Shown: positions 1 to 6,715, numbered from the stretch's first letter. The stretch is 10,023 bases of DNA from Rhodospirillaceae bacterium (GCA_020425485.1 JAGQRL010000106.1:1-10023); one strand, 5' to 3'. Made by a program: numbers and translations. Notes: generated by a model from the sequence alone, not told the origin.

Positions 1-247
1 GCGGCACGCCGGCGGTGACGATCACCACGTCAGCGCCTTCGATCAGCGCATAGTCGGTGCCGCCGGTATAGGACGCATCGAAGCCTTCCACCGGCGATGC
101 TTCGGCGATATCCAGCGCCTTGCCTTCAGGAATGCCTTCGGCGATGTCGAACAGAACGACGTCGCCCAATTCCTTCAGGCCGGCGAGGAGGGCGAGCGTG
201 CCGCCGATTTGACCTGCGCCGATCAGCGCGATCTTGGTCCGAGCCAT
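1..247 (-). CDS. mdh: Malate dehydrogenase, N-terminal 82 residues (partial)
   Basis: This is the start of an NAD-dependent malate dehydrogenase, which interconverts malate and oxaloacetate in the cytoplasmic TCA cycle. The gene runs off the left edge, so only the Rossmann half is visible. The protein opens MARTKIALIGAGQIGGT, with the GxGxxG dinucleotide loop at residues 10-15. An acidic residue follows strand 2 (D34 in LFDIAEG), as expected for NAD rather than NADP. The stretch ending GADVVIVTAGVP is the conserved end of strand 4. This is the lactate-dehydrogenase-like MDH type usual in Alphaproteobacteria. The ATG at 245-247 is supported by an AAGGG ribosome site 8 bases upstream and by family alignment from memory. 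In related bacteria mdh often heads the sucCD-sucAB operon, but that region is outside this window. The leader is 181 bases long back to the neighbouring glycosyltransferase. The catalytic half (Arg-Asp-His) cannot be checked. Confidence 0.96.
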   Translation of the reverse strand, partial: MARTKIALIGAGQIGGTLALLAGLKELGDVVLFDIAEGIPEGKALDIAEASPVEGFDASYTGGTDYALIEGADVVIVTAGVP

Positions 248-255
248 TGCGGTTT

Positions 256-260
256 CCCTT
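256..260 (-). promoter_or_regulatory. Ribosome binding site of mdh
   Basis: On the minus strand the bases read AAGGG, 8 bases before the mdh ATG. This fits a Shine-Dalgarno site and confirms the start codon at 245-247. Confidence 0.6.
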
Positions 261-309
261 CGTTACCGGTCTTGTCGATGATCTGGGCGGCGTCGCGCGG
301 GTCCTCCCG

Positions 310-329
310 AGAGCCCGCTGGGCGGCTCT
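310..329 (-). other. Small hairpin in the mdh leader
   Basis: AGAGCC (310-315) and GGCTCT (324-329) form a perfect 6-bp stem around an 8-base loop, about 60 bases upstream of the mdh start. There is no T-run after it, so it does not look like an intrinsic terminator. It could be a 5' untranslated region structure or chance in GC-rich DNA. I found no convincing -35/-10 promoter for mdh in the surrounding 248-428 stretch. Confidence 0.25.
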
Positions 330-382
330 GCGACGGCCACCATAGCGTCAGTCTGCTACCGCGTTTTGCCCCTGCGAACAAG

Positions 383-429
383 GTTTTGTGCGCCGCAGCA
401 TGCAGTGGGGAGCCCTGCGGCGGCAAAAC
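383..429 (-). repeat. Imperfect inverted repeat at the glycosyltransferase stop codon
   Basis: GTTTTG (383-388) pairs with CAAAAC (424-429), and CGCCGCAG (391-398) pairs with CTGCGGCG (415-422). Together they give a 14-bp stem broken by a small asymmetric internal loop, with a 16-base apical loop. The outer arm overlaps the TAG stop of the glycosyltransferase (429-431). A second GTTTTGCC copy at 363-370 could pair instead with GGCAAAAC at 422-429 over 8 bp. Position and strength suggest a 3'-end structure for the glycosyltransferase mRNA. However, the flanks have T on the 5' side and A on the 3' side, the reverse of a classical Rho-independent terminator. Terminator function is therefore uncertain. 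Confidence 0.45.
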
Positions 430-2105
430 TATGGGGAGGTCCGCCGCCGCGCGGTATACACGCCCAGGTCGTACCAGCGGCCGTTGGAGAAGTTGAAGCC
501 GCCCACCCTGCGGCCGGTATAGGCCAGTTCCAGCGTCGGATCGGTCACTTCCGCGAACACCGCCTCGCGCGCGTCGTCGGTCAGGAACATCACCGCACAG
601 CGGTCGCCCAGGCCGCGCAGGGCGGCGGCCAGCAGCTCGGTGTCCTCCAGCACCGTGTCGGTGCCGTTCAGGTAGACCACGCTTTCCAGGTCCAGCGGTG
701 CCGCCATCACCTGGTAGTCGGCGCAAGGGGCCACCGCCGCGGCGGTCGGCGCGATCTCCCGGTAGAAGAAGATCGTGTCGACGCGCGGCATCACGAACAG
801 CATGTTGAAGGAGAACACCAGCAGGGTCAGCAGCGGGGCCGTCCAGGCCACATGGGCGATTTCCCGCTGGAACAGCGCCCGCACCGCCCCGAACACCGCC
901 AGCAGGCCGACCAGCGCTGCGGCGATGGCGACGATGTCGAACCCGCCGTCGAGCCAGTGGCGCAGCACCGCGGGGATCACCGCCAGGCCGACGCCGACGC
1001 CGACAAAGCCCACCAGCACCGGATAGCGCCAGAAGCGCGCCCAGCGGCCATGGGTCAGCAGGGTCGGGCCCAGCGTGCCGATGGCCGCGGCGGTGAGGAT
1101 CGCCAGGGCGGGTACGGAGGCCAGGATGTAGTGGGGCAGCTTGGTGACGATGATCTCGAACGTCACCCAGAAGGGCACCGCCCAGGCCAGGCAGAAGCGC
1201 ACCTCCGGCACCTTGCGCTGGCGCCAGATCCACGGCACCGCCAGCACCAGCCCCTGGCCCATGGGCCACAGGGTGCCGATGCCCATCAGCAGGTAGGTGC
1301 CGGGCGGCGCACCGTGCCCCTGCTGGCCGGAAAACAGCTTGTCGAACATGTTGTCGCCGGCCGAGCGGGCGAAGAAGGCGCCGTCGGTCAGCCGGTCGAT
1401 GGCGATGAACCAGGGCAGCACCATGGCGAAGAACAGGGCCACACCGGCGATCGGCCTGAGCGCGAACAGCCACAGGAAGCGCCGCTCCAGCACCACCAGG
1501 GCGAGGCCGGTCAGTCCCGCCACCATCAGCACCACCGGCCCCTTGATCATCACCCCGCAGGCCAGTGCCGCCCAGAACGCCATGGCCCAGGGCCACGGCA
1601 CCCGCTCGGGCACGTCGCGCAGCTCGTAGGCGCGCAGGATCCCGTAGATGGCCACCAGGATGGCCACCAGCAGCATGGCGTCCGTCTTGGCCAGGCGCGC
1701 TTCGATGCCGAGCAGCACGGTGGCTGTGAACAGCATGCCCGCCAGCATGCCGATGCGGGGGCCGAACAGGCGGGCGCCGATCACCGCCGTCATCAGCACC
1801 GCCGCCATGGCCCCCAGCAGGGAAACCACCCGGTGCGCCCACACCTCCCGGTCGGCCGGGTCCGACAGCAGCCACACCGCCGCCGATTGCAGCCAGTAGA
1901 TGCCCACCGGCTGCTGGTAGCGCGGGTGGTCCTGGAAGCGGATGTCGATGAAGTCGCCGCTTTCCAGCATCTGCACGGTGGCCTGGATGTAGCGGCTTTC
2001 GTCCCGGTCGATGGGCGGCAGGTCCGTCTGCCCCGGCCAGAACACGACGAACGCCACCGCCAGGAGCAGCAGCATCTGCCAGAGGGAGAGGGTGCGGTTG
2101 GCCAT
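429..2105 (-). CDS. ArnT-like membrane glycosyltransferase (GT83/PMT type)
   Basis: This 558-residue integral inner-membrane protein resembles the ArnT family of lipid-linked sugar transferases. These take sugars from polyprenyl phosphate and add them to lipid A or other envelope acceptors on the periplasmic side. The first transmembrane segment spans about residues 10-24. It is followed by the periplasmic DRDESRY motif at 33-39, the acidic catalytic loop of GT-C enzymes, and then by QDHPRYQQPVGIYWLQ, which matches the ArnT 'KP..YW' region. Further family-like patches are ARLAKTDAM and MIKGPV. About a dozen hydrophobic helices follow, and the last 130 or so residues form a soluble C-terminal domain ending in RWYDLGVYTARR. 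The ATG at 2103-2105 is chosen because the hydrophobic protein begins just after it. The same frame is open for 250 codons further upstream, but that part is an arginine- and proline-rich shadow of the SDR gene. No good ribosome site is visible. No arnB, arnC or GtrA-like partner is nearby, so donor and acceptor are unknown. Confidence 0.88.
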   Translation of the reverse strand: MANRTLSLWQMLLLLAVAFVVFWPGQTDLPPIDRDESRYIQATVQMLESGDFIDIRFQDHPRYQQPVGIYWLQSAAVWLLSDPADREVWAHRVVSLLGAMAAVLMTAVIGARLFGPRIGMLAGMLFTATVLLGIEARLAKTDAMLLVAILVAIYGILRAYELRDVPERVPWPWAMAFWAALACGVMIKGPVVLMVAGLTGLALVVLERRFLWLFALRPIAGVALFFAMVLPWFIAIDRLTDGAFFARSAGDNMFDKLFSGQQGHGAPPGTYLLMGIGTLWPMGQGLVLAVPWIWRQRKVPEVRFCLAWAVPFWVTFEIIVTKLPHYILASVPALAILTAAAIGTLGPTLLTHGRWARFWRYPVLVGFVGVGVGLAVIPAVLRHWLDGGFDIVAIAAALVGLLAVFGAVRALFQREIAHVAWTAPLLTLLVFSFNMLFVMPRVDTIFFYREIAPTAAAVAPCADYQVMAAPLDLESVVYLNGTDTVLEDTELLAAALRGLGDRCAVMFLTDDAREAVFAEVTDPTLELAYTGRRVGGFNFSNGRWYDLGVYTARRRTSP

Positions 2106-2263
2106 CGGCGTGTCGGGACCGGTTTGGGCGGACCAGGAAAGCGGCGCGCAAGGCCCTGCGCCAGGGCGGGCCGGCGGCTTTGCGGATGGGCGGGACTGAA
2201 GCACGACGCCGGCCGCGGTGCCAGCCCCCTGGCGGCCGCACCTGGGCGGTGCGGGCGGGGCGG

Positions 2264-3025
2264 CTATTCCGGGCGCATGGGGCCGGCCGGCCAGCCGCCG
2301 GAAAAGTCGATGATGGCGCCGGTGAGGAAACTGGCCTTCGTGGTCGCCAGGAAGCGGATGACGTCGCCGATCTCCCACGGCTCGGCCAGCCGCCCCGCCG
2401 GCACGACCTGCTTCACATGCTCGCGGCCCTTGGGATCGTCGATGAACACGGCGCGCGGATAGTACGCCTCGCTGTAGAGGAAGTTGGGCGCCACCGCGTT
2501 CACGGGGATGTGCAGTGGCGCCAGCTCGATGGCCAGGGAGCGCACCAGGGCGTTCACGGCCGCACGGCAGGCATCGGGGATGGCGCCGCCGGGCAGCGGC
2601 AGCCGGGTGCGGTTGGAGGTGACCATGACGATGGTGCCGGCCTCCGCGGCTTGCAGGTGAGGGATCGCCGCCCGGATGGCGGCAAAGGGGTCCACCACCA
2701 GCCGGTTGAGGCTGTCCGTCAGTTCCTCCAGCGGCGCCTCCACGGTGGCCAGTTGGCGCGCCGGGTGGTGATCGTTGCTCACCAGGGTGTCGAGCCGGCC
2801 GGCCCGCCCGACCGCCTCGGCCACGCCCTCGGCCGGGCTGGCGGCCGCCAGGCACTCCGCACCGGGGTGGTCCGCGGCGAAGCGGGCGCGCGCCGCGGCG
2901 TCACCGAAGGAACGGTCGTGGGCCAGCACCCGGTAGCCGGCGGCGGCCAGCGCGTCCACGGCGGGCGGACCGGCAAAGCCGGTGGCGTTGGTGACGAGGC
3001 AGACGGGCTGCGGGGCGGTGGTCAT
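2264..3025 (-). CDS. Halohydrin dehalogenase-like SDR lacking the catalytic tyrosine
   Basis: This 253-residue protein belongs to the short-chain dehydrogenase/reductase fold and looks closer to HheC-type halohydrin dehalogenases than to NAD(P)-dependent SDRs. Instead of TGxxxGxG, the N-terminus has T12-x4-F17-x-G19, the form found at the halide pocket of dehalogenases. Other HheC-like patches are AHDRSF (35-40), LVSND (81-85), PVNAVAPNFLYSE, REHVKQV, and the FLTG...GGWP tail. The length nearly equals HheC (254). In HheC the catalytic residues follow S-x12-Y-x3-R. Here S137 and R154 are present with exactly that spacing, but position 150 is proline (codon CCC at 2576-2578). Conventional dehalogenase or reductase chemistry is therefore doubtful, and the function is unknown. 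The ATG at 3023-3025 has an excellent GGAGGT site 8 bases upstream. An upstream in-frame ATG at 3074-3076 would add 17 Arg-rich residues and is rejected. Neighbours are apt upstream (121-base gap) and the glycosyltransferase downstream (158-base gap). Confidence 0.85.
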   Translation of the reverse strand: MTTAPQPVCLVTNATGFAGPPAVDALAAAGYRVLAHDRSFGDAAARARFAADHPGAECLAAASPAEGVAEAVGRAGRLDTLVSNDHHPARQLATVEAPLEELTDSLNRLVVDPFAAIRAAIPHLQAAEAGTIVMVTSNRTRLPLPGGAIPDACRAAVNALVRSLAIELAPLHIPVNAVAPNFLYSEAYYPRAVFIDDPKGREHVKQVVPAGRLAEPWEIGDVIRFLATTKASFLTGAIIDFSGGWPAGPMRPE

Positions 3026-3033
3026 GGGGCGGC

Positions 3034-3039
3034 ACCTCC
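3034..3039 (-). promoter_or_regulatory. Strong ribosome binding site that sets the HheC-like SDR start
   Basis: The minus strand reads GGAGGT with 8 bases before the ATG at 3023-3025. It lies downstream of the alternative ATG at 3074-3076, so the shorter protein is the one translated. Confidence 0.8.
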
Positions 3040-3146
3040 GGTGAACGCGGAACCGGCGCGGCGGTGGCGTGCGCACCGGCCGGGCGCGACCAGTCTGTCA
3101 CGTGGCAGCGCGCCGGGGGGCGGTGGAGTCCGAATCCCGGGCCGCC

Positions 3147-3662
3147 TCAGGAGTCGTAGGCGACCAGCGTTTCGATGGGCACGCGCACGTTCTCGCGGCC
3201 CTTCAGGAAGGTCAGCTCGATCAGGCAGGCAGCGCCGCGCACGTCGCCGCCGACTTTGTAGAGCAGTTCCACGGCCGTCTGCATGGTGCCGCCGGTGGCC
3301 AGCAGGTCGTCCATCACCACCACGCGCTGGCCGGGCTCCACGGCGTCTGTCTGGATTTCCAGGGTGTCGCTGCCGTATTCCAGCGAATAGGTGTGCGACA
3401 CGGTGGGTCCCGGCAGCTTGCCGCGCTTGCGCACCATCACAAAGCCGATGCCCAGCTCCAGCGCCAGCGGGGCGGCGGTCAGGAAGCCGCGGCTTTCGAT
3501 TCCCGCCAGCACCTGCGGCTGGAAGGGGCGGATGACCTCGGCCAGGCGATCGACCGTCTCCCGCCACGCCTGGGGATGCGCCAACAAGGTGGAAATGTCG
3601 TAGAACAGGATTCCCGGCTTCGGGAAGTCGGGGATGCCGCGGATGTGCGCTTTCAGGTCCAT
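3147..3662 (-). CDS. apt: Adenine phosphoribosyltransferase
   Basis: This 171-residue cytoplasmic enzyme makes AMP from adenine and PRPP in purine salvage. It carries the standard Apt landmarks: IRGIPDFPKPGILFYDIS near the N-terminus, IESRGF in the middle, the VRKRGKLPG loop that helps recognise adenine and PRPP, and SLEYGSDTLEIQ. The PRPP-binding signature is VVVMDDLLATGGT, preceding a family-typical C-terminus. The length matches bacterial Apt (170-185). The ATG at 3660-3662 gives MDLKAHIRGIPDFPKPG, which is the normal family start. The frame stays open for 21 more codons upstream, but that extension would run into the divergent promoter region. The ribosome site is weak (GCGGGA about 12 bases upstream). 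The gene is divergent from the Mla operon, and no functional link to the downstream SDR is evident. Confidence 0.96.
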   Translation of the reverse strand: MDLKAHIRGIPDFPKPGILFYDISTLLAHPQAWRETVDRLAEVIRPFQPQVLAGIESRGFLTAAPLALELGIGFVMVRKRGKLPGPTVSHTYSLEYGSDTLEIQTDAVEPGQRVVVMDDLLATGGTMQTAVELLYKVGGDVRGAACLIELTFLKGRENVRVPIETLVAYDS

Positions 3663-3754
3663 GGATGCGTACAATCCCGCTTCACGAGTGACGCGGTATC
3701 GTAGCCATCGCGGCGGCGACCGCAATCCCTAGTGACTACCGGAGAGCGATCCCC
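3663..3754. promoter_or_regulatory. Divergent intergenic region between apt and the Mla operon
   Basis: These 92 bases must hold, or adjoin, the promoters of apt (leftward) and the Mla operon (rightward). On the plus strand TACAAT (3670-3675) matches a -10 box at 5 of 6 positions, but no -35 element stands out 16-18 bases upstream. On the minus strand TTGCGG (3720-3725) and TACGAT (3698-3703) lie 16 bases apart and could serve apt, though both are weak matches. Placing promoters here follows from gene geometry. The individual boxes are tentative. Confidence 0.45.
3741..3746 (+). promoter_or_regulatory. Ribosome binding site that sets the GTG start of mlaE
   Basis: GGAGAG lies 8 bases before the GTG at 3755-3757. 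No ATG sits at a better position in this frame, so the site decides in favour of the GTG start. Confidence 0.7.
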
Positions 3755-4951
3755 GTGTCGGATGCCCACGCACCCCCCACGCTGACGGCCGGCCGCATCC
3801 CCGATGCTTCGGGGGCGGACGAGGGGTGGCTGCGCCTGGAGGGGGCCAGTGCCGGCGCCGGGGAGGGGGCCGGCACCCTGCGGTTCGGCGGCGAGTGGAC
3901 GCTGGCCACGGCAACCGAGCTGGACCGCCGCAGCCACGCCATCGATCCCCAGGCGGTGGCCGCCATCGACCTGTCGGCGATCACCCGGATGGACACCGCC
4001 GGGGCCTGGCTGATCCACCGCACCGTGGCGGAGCTTCGCGCCGCCGGGCGGGAGATCGAGGCCAACGGCCTGTCGACCCGCTTTCACAGCCTGTTCGACG
4101 AGGTGGGCCGCACCGACCGGCCGGAACAGCTTGAGGAATCCGGGCCGGGCTGGCTGGAGGACCTGCTCTACCGCATCGGCGAGGCCACCTTCGGCCTGGC
4201 CCGCGAAGGCCGCCGGCTGATGTCCTTCTACGGCATGCTGCTGGTGAAGGGCGGGCGCCTGTTCGTGCAGCCCCACCGGCTGCGCCTGACCTCGCTGGTC
4301 CACCACCTGGAGCAGACGGGGCTGTACGCCGTGCCCATCGTCGGCCTGCTCTCCTTCCTCATCGGCATCGTGCTGGCCTATCAGGGGGCCGACCAGCTCC
4401 GCCGCTTCGGTGCGGAGCTGCTGACGGTCAATCTGCTGGGCCTGTCGGTGCTGCGCGAGCTGGGTGCCTTGATGACCGCGATCATCGTGGCCGGCCGTTC
4501 CGGTTCCGCCTTCACCGCCCAGATCGGCACCATGAAGGTGAACCAGGAGGTCGACGCCATGGAGACCATGGGGCTCGATCCCGTGGACATCCTGGTGCTG
4601 CCGCGCATCCTGGCGCTGATGGCGGCCTTGCCGCTGCTCACCTTCCTGTCCGATATCATCGGCATCATCGGCGGCGGGCTGATGAGCTGGGCGGTGCTGG
4701 ACATCCCGCCCGATGCCTTCGCCCGCCAGTTCCGCGAGGCCGTGCCCATCCAGCATTTGTGGGTCGGCCTCATCAAGGCCCCGGTTTTCGCCTTCATTAT
4801 CGGCATGGTGGGCTGCTACGAGGGCCTGAAGGTCACCGGCAGCGCCGAAAGCGTCGGTGCGCAGACCACGCGTGCCGTCGTCGAGGCGATCTTCCTGGTG
4901 ATCGTGGTCGACGCCGGCTTCTCCATCCTGTTTTCCACCATCGGCATCTGA
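3755..4951 (+). CDS. mlaE: STAS-MlaE fusion: MCE/Mla-type lipid ABC transporter permease
   Basis: This 398-residue inner-membrane permease of an MCE-type phospholipid ABC transporter carries a fused N-terminal STAS domain. Residues 1-40 are a low-complexity Gly/Ala-rich lead. Residues about 42-120 form the STAS domain, equivalent to the separate MlaB protein of E. coli. It holds the motif IDLSAITRMDTAGAWLI, in which T81 of the DTAG turn occupies the place of the conserved MlaB threonine. Residues about 135-398 are the MlaE domain. It begins with an amphipathic segment (FGLAREGRRLMSFYG) and continues with membrane helices around residues 190-210, 225-250, 285-315 and 340-395. The conserved cytoplasmic loop is AGRSGSAFTAQIGTMKVNQE (from 246), with EVDAMETMGLDP following. 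Translation starts at GTG 3755, supported by the GGAGAG site. The stop is 3 bases before mlaF. MlaE fused to STAS is common in Alphaproteobacteria and explains the absence of a separate mlaB. Transport direction (retrograde or anterograde) cannot be read from sequence. Confidence 0.93.
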   Translation: MSDAHAPPTLTAGRIPDASGADEGWLRLEGASAGAGEGAGTLRFGGEWTLATATELDRRSHAIDPQAVAAIDLSAITRMDTAGAWLIHRTVAELRAAGREIEANGLSTRFHSLFDEVGRTDRPEQLEESGPGWLEDLLYRIGEATFGLAREGRRLMSFYGMLLVKGGRLFVQPHRLRLTSLVHHLEQTGLYAVPIVGLLSFLIGIVLAYQGADQLRRFGAELLTVNLLGLSVLRELGALMTAIIVAGRSGSAFTAQIGTMKVNQEVDAMETMGLDPVDILVLPRILALMAALPLLTFLSDIIGIIGGGLMSWAVLDIPPDAFARQFREAVPIQHLWVGLIKAPVFAFIIGMVGCYEGLKVTGSAESVGAQTTRAVVEAIFLVIVVDAGFSILFSTIGI

Positions 4952-4954
4952 GGC

Positions 4955-5746
4955 ATGGACGCAGACACCGCCGATCAGCCGATCATTCGCATCCGCGGCC
5001 TGCACACCCGGTTCGGCCGCCAGGTGGTGCACGAGGACCTGGACCTGGACGTGCGGCGCGGCGAGGTGATCGGCGTGGTCGGCGGCTCGGGCACCGGCAA
5101 GTCGGTGCTGCTGAAGGAGATCATCGGGCTGCTGGAACCCGCCGCCGGCTCCATCGAGGTGCTTGGCCACGATACCGGCACGCTGACCACCTCCGGCTGG
5201 GAGGCGCTGCGCCGCCGCTGGGGCGTGCTGTTCCAGGACGGCGCCCTGTTCAGCTCGCTCACCGTGGCGCAGAACGTCCAGGTGCCGATGCGCGAGGCCA
5301 CCGACCTGCCGCGCCCCCTGATGGACGAGCTGACGCGGGTGAAGATCGGCATGGTGGGGCTGCCGCATTTCGCCTGCATGCGCTTTCCCTCCCAGCTTTC
5401 CGGCGGCATGCGCAAGCGCGCCGGCCTGGCAAGGTCGCTGGCGCTCGACCCCGAACTGCTGTTTCTGGACGAACCCACCGCCGGGCTCGACCCCATCGGT
5501 GCGGCCGCCTTCGACGACCTGATCCGCGGGCTTCAGCAGAGCCTGGGGCTGACTGTCGTGATGATCACGCACGACCTCGACAGTCTGGCGGCGATTTGCG
5601 ACCGTATCGCCGTCCTGGTGGACCGGAAGGTCGTGGTCGATACCATGGAAGCGCTGATGGACATGGACCACCCGTGGATCAGGTCTTACTTCCACGGGCC
5701 GCGCGGCCGCGCCGCCCGCCGCTCCCACGCAAACGTTCCCCACTGA
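4955..5746 (+). CDS. mlaF: MlaF-like ATPase of the MCE lipid transporter
   Basis: This 263-residue cytoplasmic ABC ATPase powers the MlaE permease. All nucleotide-binding elements are intact: Walker A GGSGTGKS (43-50), Q-loop Q94 in LFQDGALFSSLTV, signature LSGGM (148-152), Walker B LLFLDEP (168-174) with catalytic E173, D-loop AGLDP, and switch histidine H206 in MITHDLDSL. The phrase FQDGALFSSLTVAQNV and the MRKRAGLARS stretch after the signature are typical of MlaF/Ttg2A proteins. The C-terminus (DHPWIRSYFHGPRGRAA) is also family-like. The ATG at 4955 comes 3 bases after the mlaE stop, inside TGAGGCATGGA. The only purine-rich site, GAGG, is too close to the ATG to act normally, so translational coupling to mlaE is likely. 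It is followed after 3 bases by mlaD. Confidence 0.95.
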   Translation: MDADTADQPIIRIRGLHTRFGRQVVHEDLDLDVRRGEVIGVVGGSGTGKSVLLKEIIGLLEPAAGSIEVLGHDTGTLTTSGWEALRRRWGVLFQDGALFSSLTVAQNVQVPMREATDLPRPLMDELTRVKIGMVGLPHFACMRFPSQLSGGMRKRAGLARSLALDPELLFLDEPTAGLDPIGAAAFDDLIRGLQQSLGLTVVMITHDLDSLAAICDRIAVLVDRKVVVDTMEALMDMDHPWIRSYFHGPRGRAARRSHANVPH

Positions 5747-5749
5747 GGC

Positions 5750-6715
5750 ATGGAAACCCGCGCCAGCTACATCGCCGTCGGCACCTTCGTGCTGCTGGTC
5801 TCCGTCGCCCTGCTGACCTTCGTGGTGTGGCTAAGCTCGTCGGGGCCGTCGCAGGCCGATGATCTCTACGTCATCCGCTTCACCGGGTCGGTCACCGGCC
5901 TGTCGGTGGGCAGCCCGGTGCGCTACCGCGGCATTCCGGTGGGCAGCGTCGATGACATGAGCATCGACCCCACCAACCTGGAACGGGTGCGCGTGGTGGT
6001 CGCGGTGCGGCCGGGCACCCCGGTGGTGGCCGACAACGTGGCCTCGCTGGAGCTGCAGGGGATCGCCGGCGGCGTCTATGTGCAGATTTCCGGCGGCACC
6101 ATGGACAGCCCACGCCTGCACCCCGAACCGGACGGCACCTTGCCGGAAATCCCGTCGACGCCGTCGACCATCCAGGCGCTGGTGCAGTCCGTCCCGGAGG
6201 TGCTGGAATCCGCCAACGCCGTGCTCGATCGCGCCAACCTCCTGCTGTCCGACGGCAATCTGCAAACCGTCGGCGGCATCCTCGCCGATGCCCGCCAGGT
6301 CACCTCCGCCCTGGCCGATGTGCACGACGGGCTGCCGGCACTCGCCCTCCGGGTGAACGAAATGGCCCAGGAGCTGGAAGCGCTGTCGGCGGAAGCGCGG
6401 GTCGACGTGGCCCGCATCAGCGATTCCGCGGTGGCCGCCCTCAGCACCACCGAGGAGCAGATGCGCAATGTCGGCGAGCAGCTGTCCCAGGCGTCGGCCA
6501 GCATCGGCACGGTGGCGGCAGAGCTGGTGCAGCTTACGCGCGCGGCGCGGCCCGGCCTGGTGGAGTTCACCCAGTCCGGCCTTTATGAATTCACTTTGAT
6601 GATCAGCGAGTTGCGCGGCCTGGCGACGACGCTGACCCGGGTGACCGAGCAGTTCGAGCGCGATCCGGCCCAGTTCATCCTGGGCGAGCCGGTAACGGGG
6701 GTGAACATACAATGA
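5750..6715 (+). CDS. mlaD: MlaD-like MCE-domain protein
   Basis: This 321-residue inner-membrane-anchored periplasmic protein forms the lipid-binding part of the MCE transporter. A single N-terminal membrane anchor spans about residues 7-29 (YIAVGTFVLLVSVALLTFVVW). The MCE domain follows at about 40-118, with VTGLSVGSPVRYRGIPVGSV as the signature region and a family-typical end at LQGIAGGVYVQISGG. From about residue 140 to 300 the chain is Ala/Leu-rich and predicted helical with coiled-coil character. This is longer than E. coli MlaD (183 residues), so it may form an extended helical or tube-like tail as in longer MCE proteins. The C-terminus FILGEPVTGVNIQ is an uncharged end. The start lies 3 bases after the mlaF stop. 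The stop overlaps the next gene by 4 bases (ATGA, 6712-6715), which indicates coupled translation. Confidence 0.93.
   Translation: METRASYIAVGTFVLLVSVALLTFVVWLSSSGPSQADDLYVIRFTGSVTGLSVGSPVRYRGIPVGSVDDMSIDPTNLERVRVVVAVRPGTPVVADNVASLELQGIAGGVYVQISGGTMDSPRLHPEPDGTLPEIPSTPSTIQALVQSVPEVLESANAVLDRANLLLSDGNLQTVGGILADARQVTSALADVHDGLPALALRVNEMAQELEALSAEARVDVARISDSAVAALSTTEEQMRNVGEQLSQASASIGTVAAELVQLTRAARPGLVEFTQSGLYEFTLMISELRGLATTLTRVTEQFERDPAQFILGEPVTGVNIQ

Noticed and set aside
2153..2167. GCCCTG-CGC-CAGGGC hairpin between the SDR and the glycosyltransferase as a terminator
   Set aside because: The stem is perfect but only 6 bp with no T-run. Such hairpins arise often by chance at this GC content.
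366..2462. Long open frame on the plus strand, about 698 codons, antisense to the glycosyltransferase
   Set aside because: Its translation is a His/Gln/Arg/Gly-rich low-complexity string with no domain, typical of the antisense frame of a GC-rich gene. The minus-strand frame has a clear membrane-protein pattern.
2106..2855. 250-codon in-frame upstream extension of the glycosyltransferase
   Set aside because: It is Arg/Gly/Pro-rich, overlaps the well-supported SDR gene in another frame, and the true protein begins at a hydrophobic segment after ATG 2103-2105.
3026..3076. Upstream ATG for the HheC-like SDR at 3074-3076
   Set aside because: The strong GGAGGT site lies downstream of it and is spaced for the ATG at 3023-3025, and the extra residues are Arg/Pro-rich.
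3083..3114. GGCGCG/CGCGCC inverted repeat with a 20-base loop after apt
   Set aside because: Short arms, a large loop and no T-run; not distinguishable from chance in GC-rich sequence.
3663..3725. 21-codon N-terminal extension of apt
   Set aside because: The family start is MDLKAHIRGIPDFPKPG. The extension is Arg-rich and would consume most of the divergent promoter region.
3653..5743. 696-codon open frame on the minus strand antisense to mlaE and mlaF
   Set aside because: The translation is low-complexity (His, Gln, Ala, Gly), while the plus strand encodes intact STAS, MlaE and ABC ATPase motifs with proper starts.
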